From: an uncultured Bacteroides sp.
Lineage (GTDB): Bacteria > Bacteroidota > Bacteroidia > Bacteroidales > Bacteroidaceae
NCBI RefSeq assembly: GCF_900547205.1
Contig: NZ_URFY01000107.1
Span: 1-5,418 of the forward strand
Reading direction: 5' to 3'
DNA: 5,418 nt
The translations under genes and the position numbers were made by a program. The notes under the pieces are model-generated. The model saw only the letters and a program-made list of their open reading frames with translations. It ran no database searches and was not told the DNA's origin. The stretch's first letter is position 1; every line of letters starts with the position of its first letter. This document shows positions 1 to 5,418 of the stretch, piece after piece.

Positions 1-1
1 T

Positions 2-1045
2 GCTTCGCCCGAAGGCAATTGCATTTACAATAATCGGCTGGCTCGTCAACGCTCCGCGGCAGTGAAAAGCTATTTGGCATGGAAATATCCTCATCTCGAC
101 CGATACCGCATCCATCCACGCCCGCAGGGAGAAAACTGGCAGGAGTTGCGGCGACTTATCGTGAACGACCCTAATATGCCCGACAAGGAAAAAGTGCTGC
201 AAATCATCGAACACACTCAAGACTCCGAACGATGCAAAGCATTATTGAAGAAACTGAACGGCGGCGTGCCCTATCATTATATATATAGACACTTGCTTCG
301 CTACTTGCGTAATGCCGCTGTTTGCATGGTATGGATAAGACCAGATAGCCTACCTATACTTCCCAAAGCCATTGGTCCGCATCCGGATAGCCTGAAAGCG
401 AAACCCGTGGCAAGATTATCTGCAATTGGCACAAGCGAGGGAGGCACTAATGCTCTATATCCGCAAGGAAACCTGGCAACGGCAGCCGCATCTTACCGCC
501 GTCCGCTATTCGCACTGAAAACAAACCTTCTTTTCGATGCCGCCTTGATGCCGAACATTGAAATTGAAGTTCCGATAGGCAATCGCTGGTCGGTGAATGG
601 TGAATATATGTTCCCTTGGTGGTTGTTCGACAATGACAAATATTGTATGCAGATATTGATGGGTGGACTAGAAGGCCGCTATTGGCTGGGCAGTCACCGG
701 AAGCGTGAACAAAAAGAAGTGCTTACCGGACATTTCCTCGGTCTTTATGCCGGAGGTGGAAAGTATGATCTTCAATGGGACAATGACGGTTATCAAGGCG
801 AGTTTTTCATTGCCGCCGGTATTAGCTACGGCTGGGCGACTCGCATTGCCCGCAATCTACGTCTGGAATTTAACATCGGCATCGGCTTGCTGCGCACCGA
901 TTATCGCTACTATCATGCGCGCGACAACTATCAAACCCTTCTTTGGCAGGAGAATGGTAGGTATACATGGTTCGGACCTACGAAAGCGAAAATCTCATTC
1001 GTGTGGCTCCTGAATCGTAAAGTGAAGAAAGGAGGTGCGAGATGA
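2..1045 (+). CDS. OmpA-like/DUF3575 outer-membrane protein, 5' end outside window
   Basis: The frame is open to the left edge, so the gene is 5'-truncated; 347 residues are visible. The GTG at 62 could serve as a start but is most likely an internal Val codon, because the upstream residues ASPEGNCIYNNRLARQRSAA continue an OmpA-C-like motif (ASPEG, YN..L...R...V..YL) that is lost from a GTG start. Visible parts: remainder of the OmpA-like module (about 1-50, with GENW at 43-46), a helical segment ending GGVPY (87-91), a short hydrophobic stretch AAVCMVW (about 105-111), a Pro-rich linker (about 113-165), then a DUF3575 domain from about 168 beginning LKTNLLFDAALMPNIEIE, rich in alternating aromatic strands (EYMFPWW, GLYAGGGKYD) and ending FVWLLNRK. 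DUF3575 proteins are predicted outer-membrane beta-rich proteins common in Bacteroidales fimbrial loci; the OmpA-like part suggests peptidoglycan contact. The precise role is unproven. It ends inside the start of the next gene (ATGA overlap), implying translational coupling. Confidence 0.87.
   Translation, partial: ASPEGNCIYNNRLARQRSAAVKSYLAWKYPHLDRYRIHPRPQGENWQELRRLIVNDPNMPDKEKVLQIIEHTQDSERCKALLKKLNGGVPYHYIYRHLLRYLRNAAVCMVWIRPDSLPILPKAIGPHPDSLKAKPVARLSAIGTSEGGTNALYPQGNLATAAASYRRPLFALKTNLLFDAALMPNIEIEVPIGNRWSVNGEYMFPWWLFDNDKYCMQILMGGLEGRYWLGSHRKREQKEVLTGHFLGLYAGGGKYDLQWDNDGYQGEFFIAAGISYGWATRIARNLRLEFNIGIGLLRTDYRYYHARDNYQTLLWQENGRYTWFGPTKAKISFVWLLNRKVKKGGAR
1030..1035 (+). promoter_or_regulatory. 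Shine-Dalgarno AGGAGG for the DUF5119 gene
   Basis: AGGAGG lies 6 nt before the ATG at 1042 and inside the 3' end of the upstream gene. Such a perfect site is notable because Bacteroidetes genes commonly lack Shine-Dalgarno sequences; the other starts in this window have only A-rich leaders. It supports 1042 over the alternative in-frame ATG at 1096. Confidence 0.6.
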
Positions 1046-2124
1046 ACGCAGCGATAGAAAATAGAAAGTTGGAAATAGAAAGTGTATTGTGTCGGATGCG
1101 TGAGTGGAGAGCGCTGCTTTTCTTCCTGTTGCTGACACTGTCTTCCTGTGAACGTCGCGAACTGACCTACTATGAAGTGTCTGAAATCACGGTAACGGTA
1201 GATTGGAGTAATTCCGGTCTGGGCGAGGAAGAACAGCCGTATGGTGCTACCACCGTATTCTATCCCCGCGGTGGGGGAGAACCTAAAATCTTCCGTATGG
1301 GCGACCGTTCGGGCGAAGTAGTCCGGCTTCCGATGGGAGTATACGATGTTGTTATTTTCAACCGCTCCTTCGACGACTTCGGCAATATCTCTTTCCGCGG
1401 CACGGATTCTTACCACACGCTCGAAGCCTATGCCCGCAAAGTGGAGACACGCCGGGACAACGCTTCCCGTACGGAAACGCGTACCATTGTAAGTTCTCCC
1501 GACGAACTTGCTGTGGGTACATTGGAAGGCTTCACCGTGACGGAAGATATGCTGGGCAACTACAGCCAGACCACCTACGGACGGGCGAAATCTTCGCGCG
1601 CTGCCGAGATTACAGCGGATGAGAATACTTATACCATTTGTCTTCGCCCGAGGAGGTTGACCCGCGAAGTGGTTGCCGTACTCCATATAGAAGGATTGAA
1701 TAATATCCGTGTGGCAACCTGTCGATTGGATGGAGTGGCGGAATCAGTTTTCCTCGCCAGCGGGGAAGTAGCCGCGCATACCGTGACACAGGAGTTTAGC
1801 CCATCCGATATTGCATATGCTCCCGGCTCTCCTTTCGACGGCACACTCAAGGGCACTTTCGAAGTGTTCGGCCTACGTGCTTCGGGCAATCATCATTTAC
1901 ACCTCGATGCCTTGCTCGTAGATGGCAAGACTGTTTATACGGACGATTACGACCGGGTGAAAGTGGAGGAAAAAGAAAACGGAGAGGGCACAGTAAGCCT
2001 TCATGTCAATGTAACCACCGAGAAGATTCCAGACGTGAAGCCCGAAAGCGGCTCCGGATCGGGTTTCGACGTGAATGTTGACGGCTGGGGAGAGGATATT
2101 GGGGTGGACATCCCCATTAATTAA
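1042..2124 (+). CDS. DUF5119 domain lipoprotein of a fimbrial locus
   Basis: The 360-residue product is a predicted lipoprotein: hydrophobic segment LLFFLLLTLSSC with the lipobox Cys at residue 36. The mature part has hallmarks of DUF5119 as I recall the family: CERR at the lipidated end, ITVTVDWSNSG near 49-59, FYPRGGGEPK, the run NRSFDDFGNISFRGTD, and a Gly/Ser-rich tail with GFDVNVDGWGEDIGVDIPIN at the end. DUF5119 proteins occur almost exclusively beside fimbrillin genes in Bacteroidales; a pilus-anchor or assembly role is plausible but not shown. The chosen ATG overlaps the upstream stop by 4 nt and has AGGAGG at ideal spacing; a start at 1096 (Met19) would give a more typical 18-residue signal peptide, so the first 18 residues (charged, repeat-encoded) are uncertain. 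The gene ends with tandem in-frame stops TAA TAG. A 58-nt gap leads to the fimbrillin gene. Confidence 0.88.
   Translation: MNAAIENRKLEIESVLCRMREWRALLFFLLLTLSSCERRELTYYEVSEITVTVDWSNSGLGEEEQPYGATTVFYPRGGGEPKIFRMGDRSGEVVRLPMGVYDVVIFNRSFDDFGNISFRGTDSYHTLEAYARKVETRRDNASRTETRTIVSSPDELAVGTLEGFTVTEDMLGNYSQTTYGRAKSSRAAEITADENTYTICLRPRRLTREVVAVLHIEGLNNIRVATCRLDGVAESVFLASGEVAAHTVTQEFSPSDIAYAPGSPFDGTLKGTFEVFGLRASGNHHLHLDALLVDGKTVYTDDYDRVKVEEKENGEGTVSLHVNVTTEKIPDVKPESGSGSGFDVNVDGWGEDIGVDIPIN
1054..1083 (+). repeat. Short direct repeats ATAGAAA x3 inside the 5' end of the DUF5119 gene
   Basis: ATAGAAA occurs at 1054-1060, 1061-1067 and 1075-1081; the last two extend to ATAGAAAGT and are separated by TGGAA. 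This purine-rich low-complexity tract lies between the coupled ATG (1042) and the alternative ATG (1096) and encodes the charged peptide IENRKLEIES. Similar AT-rich tracts are usually intergenic filler in Bacteroides genomes (general impression), so its position inside a reading frame is odd. Confidence 0.6.
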
Positions 2125-2182
2125 TAGAAGATACAAGCGAAAAACTAATAAATAATGTATAATCACTTAAAACAAAGAGACA

Positions 2183-3460
2183 ATGAAAACGATTAATTCA
2201 ATGATGGCATTGTTTGCAATAGCGCTAATATCAGCCTGTTCGCAAAATGAAGTAACAGAAGTTAGTCCGGACGCTCACCCACAGGTGGGATTCGGTGTGT
2301 ACACGGGAGCGTCTGTTCGTGGTGTAGACATGACTAACACAAGTATGCAAGACGATCCTACTAATCCCAATACGTACGGCGGATTCGGTATCATGGGTTA
2401 CTTTACTGGACAGAAAACATTTGAGCAGGCAAAGGGTGAAGTAACTCCGAGCTTCATGCACAATCAGATGGTGGAGTATAAAAATGGTGCATGGACCTAT
2501 TCACCGGTGAAATACTGGCCCAACCGTCCGGGAGACATGATTTCCTTCTTTGCCTACGCTCCTTACGAGCAGGATTGGCAGAACGGAACTAAAGCAGGAG
2601 TGGTTGTTTCCGCCGCAGGCGAAAAGGGTATCCCTTACATTAACTTTACGCTTAAGAAGGAGAACGAACTCAAGAAAATGGTAGACCTCGTGGCGGCGGT
2701 CGCACAGGATCAGACATACACTACACAAAATGATGGAAAAGTCAGTTTCAAATTTGAGCACACGCTTTCGCGCGTTTCGTTCAAAGCACAGTTGGGAGAC
2801 GGTGATTTCGGCAGTATGGACGGAAAGGAGAGCTTTGTCTACATCACCCGTATGTGGATTGTAGGCACAGACCATACTACTGCACAGGGCGGTAACTTGT
2901 CAATGATAGATCCCAACTCACCTGCCAATCCTGATTCTAAGTTCTATACAAAAGCCAAATGGTCGGAGTTGCATTGGAATTACGGTGCGGACGCCGTTAT
3001 CGCTAAAGCTGATTTCAGTCTTAATGATATCCTCGATTTGGACCAAGGTATTCAGGAGTCGAATCCTACTGACGGACATACCGGGCTAGTCAAAGGTATA
3101 AAAATCACCAAAGACTCTCAAGGAACTGATAAGGCTGTTTCCCTATTCCCAAAAGAGCAGTTCTTGTATCTGATCCCTATCGGCGAAACAGCTGCAGACG
3201 TGAAACAGAATTTTGGTTGTAAAAAAGGGGATATTAAGATTGGTTTCCATTATGATATCGTCACTAAGGACCAGACCACTACCGGGAACTATGTAGCCAG
3301 CCATGCAGAATCTTTCATCGTTCTTCCCGAAGGACATATGCAACGGAATAAATCATACGTTTATACGCTGAAGATCAACCTACACGAGATTAAGATTGAC
3401 AAGGCAGAGGTTACACCTTGGGCGCCGATAACAGGCAATGATGAATTTCCTATTGAATAA
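2183..3460 (+). CDS. Fimbrillin-family (Mfa-like) lipoprotein, probable shaft pilin
   Basis: The 425-residue product has an SPII signal peptide MKTINSMMALFAIALISAC with lipid Cys19. Family hallmarks in order: VRG at 45-47, the block W104-TYSPVKYWP...ISFFAYAPY-128, VDLVAA (167-172), FEHTLSRVSF (191-200), FLYLIPIGET, and an ending YTLKINLHEIKIDKAEVTPW typical of the last beta strands of fimbrillins. These match the two-domain beta-sandwich pilins of type V pili (Mfa-like_1/fimbrillin superfamily). In that model the lipoprotein is cleaved after an Arg in the first strand and polymerises by donor-strand exchange; Arg46 is at the equivalent place. Stand-alone pilin domain, no extra module, and its place before the larger adhesin-like paralogue suggest the shaft subunit (inference); a minor subunit is the alternative. 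The start ATG follows an A-rich leader (AAACAAAGAGACA). Extra in-frame stops (TAA TAA) follow at 3467-3472. Confidence 0.9.
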   Translation: MKTINSMMALFAIALISACSQNEVTEVSPDAHPQVGFGVYTGASVRGVDMTNTSMQDDPTNPNTYGGFGIMGYFTGQKTFEQAKGEVTPSFMHNQMVEYKNGAWTYSPVKYWPNRPGDMISFFAYAPYEQDWQNGTKAGVVVSAAGEKGIPYINFTLKKENELKKMVDLVAAVAQDQTYTTQNDGKVSFKFEHTLSRVSFKAQLGDGDFGSMDGKESFVYITRMWIVGTDHTTAQGGNLSMIDPNSPANPDSKFYTKAKWSELHWNYGADAVIAKADFSLNDILDLDQGIQESNPTDGHTGLVKGIKITKDSQGTDKAVSLFPKEQFLYLIPIGETAADVKQNFGCKKGDIKIGFHYDIVTKDQTTTGNYVASHAESFIVLPEGHMQRNKSYVYTLKINLHEIKIDKAEVTPWAPITGNDEFPIE

Positions 3461-3491
3461 ATAGAATAATAAGTAGAACAAAAAGAGCTGA

Positions 3492-3510
3492 TTCGTTAAT
3501 AATGAACGAA
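3492..3510 (+). promoter_or_regulatory. Small hairpin TTCGTT/AACGAA after the fimbrillin gene
   Basis: A perfect 6-bp inverted repeat, TTCGTT (3492-3497) and AACGAA (3505-3510), with a 7-nt loop AATAATG. The ATG at the loop end (3502-3504) opens a 19-codon ORF. The stem is weak by itself and has no U-tract, so it is not a terminator. It could also be read as a palindromic protein-binding site. Confidence 0.35.
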
Positions 3511-3561
3511 CGTCACAGGCCGGGCGGGGTTGAATGTCCCCTCCCGGTCACTCAAGAATAA
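3502..3561 (+). CDS. Possible 19-codon small ORF between the two pilin genes
   Basis: ATG at 3502 to TAA at 3559-3561 encodes MNERHRPGGVECPLPVTQE. No family is recognised. It spans the whole GC-rich hairpin, so ribosomes translating it would melt that stem, and it ends 21 nt before the next gene's ATG, a layout compatible with a leader peptide or translational attenuator. There is no clear ribosome-binding site (AAAAAGAG at about 3479-3486 is too far). Its length is short enough to arise by chance, so it is offered as a candidate only. Confidence 0.2.
   Translation: MNERHRPGGVECPLPVTQE
3518..3549 (+). promoter_or_regulatory. Strong GC-rich intergenic hairpin without U-tract
   Basis: Left arm GGCCGGGCGGGG (3518-3529) pairs with right arm CCCCTCCCGGTC (3538-3549) around the loop TTGAATGT: 12 positions with one C/T mismatch (3525/3542) and one G-U wobble. 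The following bases ACTCAAGAATAACCG contain no T-run, so it is not a canonical intrinsic terminator in the + direction, and no T-run adjoins it on the - strand. Possible roles are a processing or mRNA-stabilising stem that keeps upstream pilin mRNA more abundant than downstream mRNA, or an attenuator. Confidence 0.6.
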
Positions 3562-3582
3562 CCGAAAAAAGAAAGTTTGACG

Positions 3583-5337
3583 ATGATTGGAACAAATAAA
3601 ACAAGTTATGTGAAGCATCTTTGGCCCATAACTTTAGGTTTACTACTTGCCGCAGGGTGTACCGTGGACGAGGGAGAGGAGGAAGTGACATCCGTTCCGC
3701 TCACGTTCTCCACCTCGGTCAGCACACTGACACGCGGCACAGAACTGGGCACGGACAACCTTACCTCCGCCGGTGTATTCGCCTATCTCACCAGTGGCGA
3801 ATTAAATACAAACACGGCCACGCCTAATTTCATGTATAACCAGAAGTTGGAGAAAAGCAACAGTACATGGATGTATTCTCCCATGAAATTTTGGCCCAAC
3901 AACGATTCGGATAGAATCAGCTTCGTTGCTTATGCCCCATACGTGGATGAGGCGGTGGCAGGCGGCAGCAACCCTTCGTTTTCGGGTAAGACAACAGCCG
4001 GCTATCCGGTACTGACCTATACTGTGCCTGCCAAGGAAGCCGACCAGATAGACCTACTAGCCGCTGCTCCACTGAAGAACCAATATTACAGCAAGGCTAC
4101 GGGCAATAGCATAAAGCTAGATATGGAGCACTCTTTGACGAAAATCACCTTCAAGGTAAAGAGTGGCGACAAGTATTCAAAAAAAGTATCGGCATTGTCT
4201 GTGAAAACCGCTGCCAAGGGTGAGCTTCACTTCAAAGACGGAGGTTTTGAGTGGAAGAATATAACCGGAAGTAATGAATATATCCCCACCACTACCACTG
4301 TAGATTTTGCAGCAACCGATGCCGGACGGGATATGGCTACTTTCTACTTCCTCCCTACCTCGGCGGTGACCGCCACCTTTTCCGTCACTTATGAGGCGAG
4401 GGCGGCCAACGGTACGCAAATCTATGAGAAAGTTATCATAGACAAAGCCCTCCCTGCTTCGCCGCTTTGGGAAGCCGGGAAGTCCATTGTCTATACAATC
4501 AATCTTGCGGAAAGCACGGTGACGGTGACCACGGAGGCTAACAGCAGTTGGGAGAGCACCGGGTCGGAAGAAAAGATTGTGAAGTTCTACAATGCGAATG
4601 AACTGAAAGTGGGAGATTACTATTACAGCGACGGAACGACCAGTGACGGCGGACTGCGGCAGTCTGTTACGACTAATGATGCTGCGGGCGGACAAACGAG
4701 CAATATGTTGGTAGGTGATGTCTATCAATATGAAGCGAAAAACCCCGTTAGTGGCAAGACGTGCATCGGTATTGTATTCTATGCCGGACAAGGCAAAGGA
4801 GACAAAGTGGCGAATTATTCCTCTTTCGGAATGACCCAAATAGATGGCTACGTGGTGGCATTGAAAGATTGTGGTAACTATATGAAATGGGGTCCTACGG
4901 GAGATATTAATGGTATATATAATGCTCCTCCTACAGCAGATTTGAATTTTAATGGATTTGCTAATTGCGAAAAGGTGAAGGCCCTCTCGAATTATAGTAG
5001 CTATTCCGCTTTCTATAATGCTGCGAATTATGGAGTGGCACGACCGGCCGCCAAAGCAAGCACATGGTATCTACCATCTGTTGCGCAACTAAGAAGCATC
5101 TACTCGTCGTATGGTGTACGAGGTGGCTATACACTTAAAGTAGTAGGCATAAATATTGGAAAGGCAGGTGGGACTGCGTTTAATTCTATACGTTATTGGT
5201 CCAGCACTCCCTATGGTCCAGACTATGCTAATTATGTAGGATTTGTAGATGCTGATATGTATCTAAATATCCCTAAAGGCAATAGCAATATTTATACCGC
5301 CCGCAGTATCCTCACCTTCCAACGTGTCACCAACTAA
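3583..5337 (+). CDS. Fimbrillin with C-terminal DUF1566-like lectin-fold domain, probable tip adhesin
   Basis: From the ATG at 3583 the product is 584 residues; a TTG two codons upstream (3577) is in frame but less likely. Signal peptide with LLAAGC, lipid Cys26. Fimbrillin part about 35-318: TRG at 50-52, W96-MYSPMKFWP...ISFVAYAPY-120, IDLLAAA (156-162), MEHSLTKITF (181-190), IVYTINL. These blocks align directly with the upstream 425-residue gene, so the two are paralogues. A Ser/Thr/Glu-rich hinge leads to a second domain (about 331-584): KVGDYYYSDGTTSDGG, GIVFYAGQ, GYVVALKD, WYLPS (495-499), RYWSST (537-542) and closing ILTF. This order is typical of DUF1566/Fib_succ_major-type domains with a C-type-lectin-like fold, which bind ligands in known relatives. 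An adhesive domain fused to a pilin fits a pilus tip subunit (inference). Ligand unknown. GC content drops in the lectin part. Confidence 0.88.
   Translation: MIGTNKTSYVKHLWPITLGLLLAAGCTVDEGEEEVTSVPLTFSTSVSTLTRGTELGTDNLTSAGVFAYLTSGELNTNTATPNFMYNQKLEKSNSTWMYSPMKFWPNNDSDRISFVAYAPYVDEAVAGGSNPSFSGKTTAGYPVLTYTVPAKEADQIDLLAAAPLKNQYYSKATGNSIKLDMEHSLTKITFKVKSGDKYSKKVSALSVKTAAKGELHFKDGGFEWKNITGSNEYIPTTTTVDFAATDAGRDMATFYFLPTSAVTATFSVTYEARAANGTQIYEKVIIDKALPASPLWEAGKSIVYTINLAESTVTVTTEANSSWESTGSEEKIVKFYNANELKVGDYYYSDGTTSDGGLRQSVTTNDAAGGQTSNMLVGDVYQYEAKNPVSGKTCIGIVFYAGQGKGDKVANYSSFGMTQIDGYVVALKDCGNYMKWGPTGDINGIYNAPPTADLNFNGFANCEKVKALSNYSSYSAFYNAANYGVARPAAKASTWYLPSVAQLRSIYSSYGVRGGYTLKVVGINIGKAGGTAFNSIRYWSSTPYGPDYANYVGFVDADMYLNIPKGNSNIYTARSILTFQRVTN
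5191..5319 (+). other. Candidate variable segment of the lectin-like domain (WSS...F block)
   Basis: This terminal block runs from RYWSST to ILTF. Its spacing (WSS.xY...A..V.F......K......R.xL.F) matches the C-terminal block of DUF1566 proteins and, in some Bacteroides pilin adhesins, the variable region altered by diversity-generating retroelements. From 5209 to 5301, 24 of 31 codons end in T or C (TAT, GAC, AAT, GAT, AGC, ATT), as would be expected if AAY codons of a template had been mutated at adenines. No template repeat or reverse transcriptase is in the window, and an ordinary DUF1566 terminus would look similar. Confidence 0.3.
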
Positions 5338-5346
5338 AACGATTGA

Positions 5347-5418
5347 ATGAATATGAAAAGAATACATTTCTCTATCTGCCTCGCCATTCTCAGCCTGCTC
5401 ATGACCTCGTGCGGGGAA
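5347..5418 (+). CDS. Lipoprotein gene, 3' part outside window
   Basis: Twenty-four codons are visible, MNMKRIHFSICLAILSLLMT then SCGE, a classic SPII signal peptide: basic start, hydrophobic core, and lipobox-like MTSC. The ATG at 5353 (second Met) is equally possible and gives lipid Cys20. The start lies 9 nt after the upstream stop, so it is surely in the same operon. Given the locus it is probably another fimbrial subunit or accessory lipoprotein, but no mature sequence is visible to assign a family. Confidence 0.75.
   Translation, partial: MNMKRIHFSICLAILSLLMTSCGE

Noticed and set aside
341..393. CC(A/G)GATAGCCT repeated 42 nt apart in the DUF3575 gene linker
   Set aside because: One imperfect 11-bp pair encoding PDSL twice in a Pro-rich linker; the DNA between is not duplicated, so chance or linker bias suffices.
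705..1013. 102-codon + strand frame inside the DUF3575 gene
   Set aside because: Overlaps a domain-supported frame throughout and shows no family signal.
931..1686. 251-codon open frame on the - strand
   Set aside because: It lies opposite the DUF3575/DUF5119 genes, which have clear family motifs and a coupled start; the product is Arg/His/Phe-rich with no recognisable domain, typical of an antisense shadow.
2158..2163. TATAAT as a -10 promoter for the fimbrillin gene
   Set aside because: Bacteroidetes use a TAnnTTTG -7 element instead; no such element or TTTG -33 box with suitable spacing is present in the 58-nt gap, and AT-rich DNA gives TATAAT easily.
3518..3549. Hairpin as a rho-independent terminator
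   Set aside because: No T-run follows the stem on either strand; the next bases are ACTCAAGAATAACC.
3572..3579. AAAGTTTG as a Bacteroides -7 promoter element
   Set aside because: Lacks the TA of TAnnTTTG and lies within 4 nt of the ATG, leaving no room for a leader.
4177..4839. 220-codon open frame on the - strand
   Set aside because: Fully inside the adhesin gene, low-complexity Arg/His-rich product, no recognisable family or start context.
1..5418. CRISPR array, tRNA/rRNA, insertion sequence or invertible promoter
   Set aside because: No regularly spaced repeats, RNA-gene signatures, transposase frames or long inverted repeats flanking a promoter were seen; nearly the whole window is coding.

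Overview
The window looks like a chromosomal stretch from a gut-type Bacteroidales genome (Bacteroides, Phocaeicola or Parabacteroides; the exact genus cannot be read from the sequence). The evidence is protein-family content: an OmpA-like/DUF3575 outer-membrane protein, a DUF5119 lipoprotein and two fimbrillin-family (Mfa-like) lipoproteins, in an order typical of Bacteroidales type V (FimA/Mfa-type) pilus loci. Intergenic DNA is AT-rich, coding DNA is roughly 45-50 % GC, and no sigma70-style promoters stand out. All genes are on the + strand and gaps are short, so the window reads as the interior of one operon that runs off both ends.

Layout: (1) 2-1045, 3' part of a gene for an OmpA-like plus DUF3575 outer-membrane protein; its start lies left of the window. 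(2) 1042-2124, DUF5119 lipoprotein, overlapping gene 1 by ATGA with an AGGAGG just upstream. (3) 2183-3460, 425-residue fimbrillin lipoprotein, the likely shaft pilin. (4) 3461-3582, an intergenic segment with a small AT-rich hairpin, a strong GC-rich hairpin without a U-tract, and a possible 19-codon ORF that runs through the GC-rich stem. (5) 3583-5337, a larger fimbrillin whose extra C-terminal domain resembles the DUF1566/Fib_succ_major C-type-lectin-like fold, the likely tip adhesin. (6) 5347-5418, the first 24 codons of another lipoprotein gene.

How they may work together (inference from the type V pilus model of Porphyromonas/Bacteroides): pilins are exported as lipoproteins, reach the outer surface, are trimmed after an arginine about 25 residues past the lipid cysteine, and polymerise by strand exchange. 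Gene 3 would supply the shaft and gene 5 the distal adhesive subunit. The DUF3575 and DUF5119 proteins are habitual neighbours of such loci, but their exact roles are not established. The most interesting parts are the tip-adhesin C-terminus, whose terminal WSS...F segment has the layout seen in variable regions of diversity-generating retroelement targets, and the hairpin/small-ORF region between the two pilin genes. No RNA genes, mobile elements, CRISPR arrays or gene-free stretches above 300 bases were seen.
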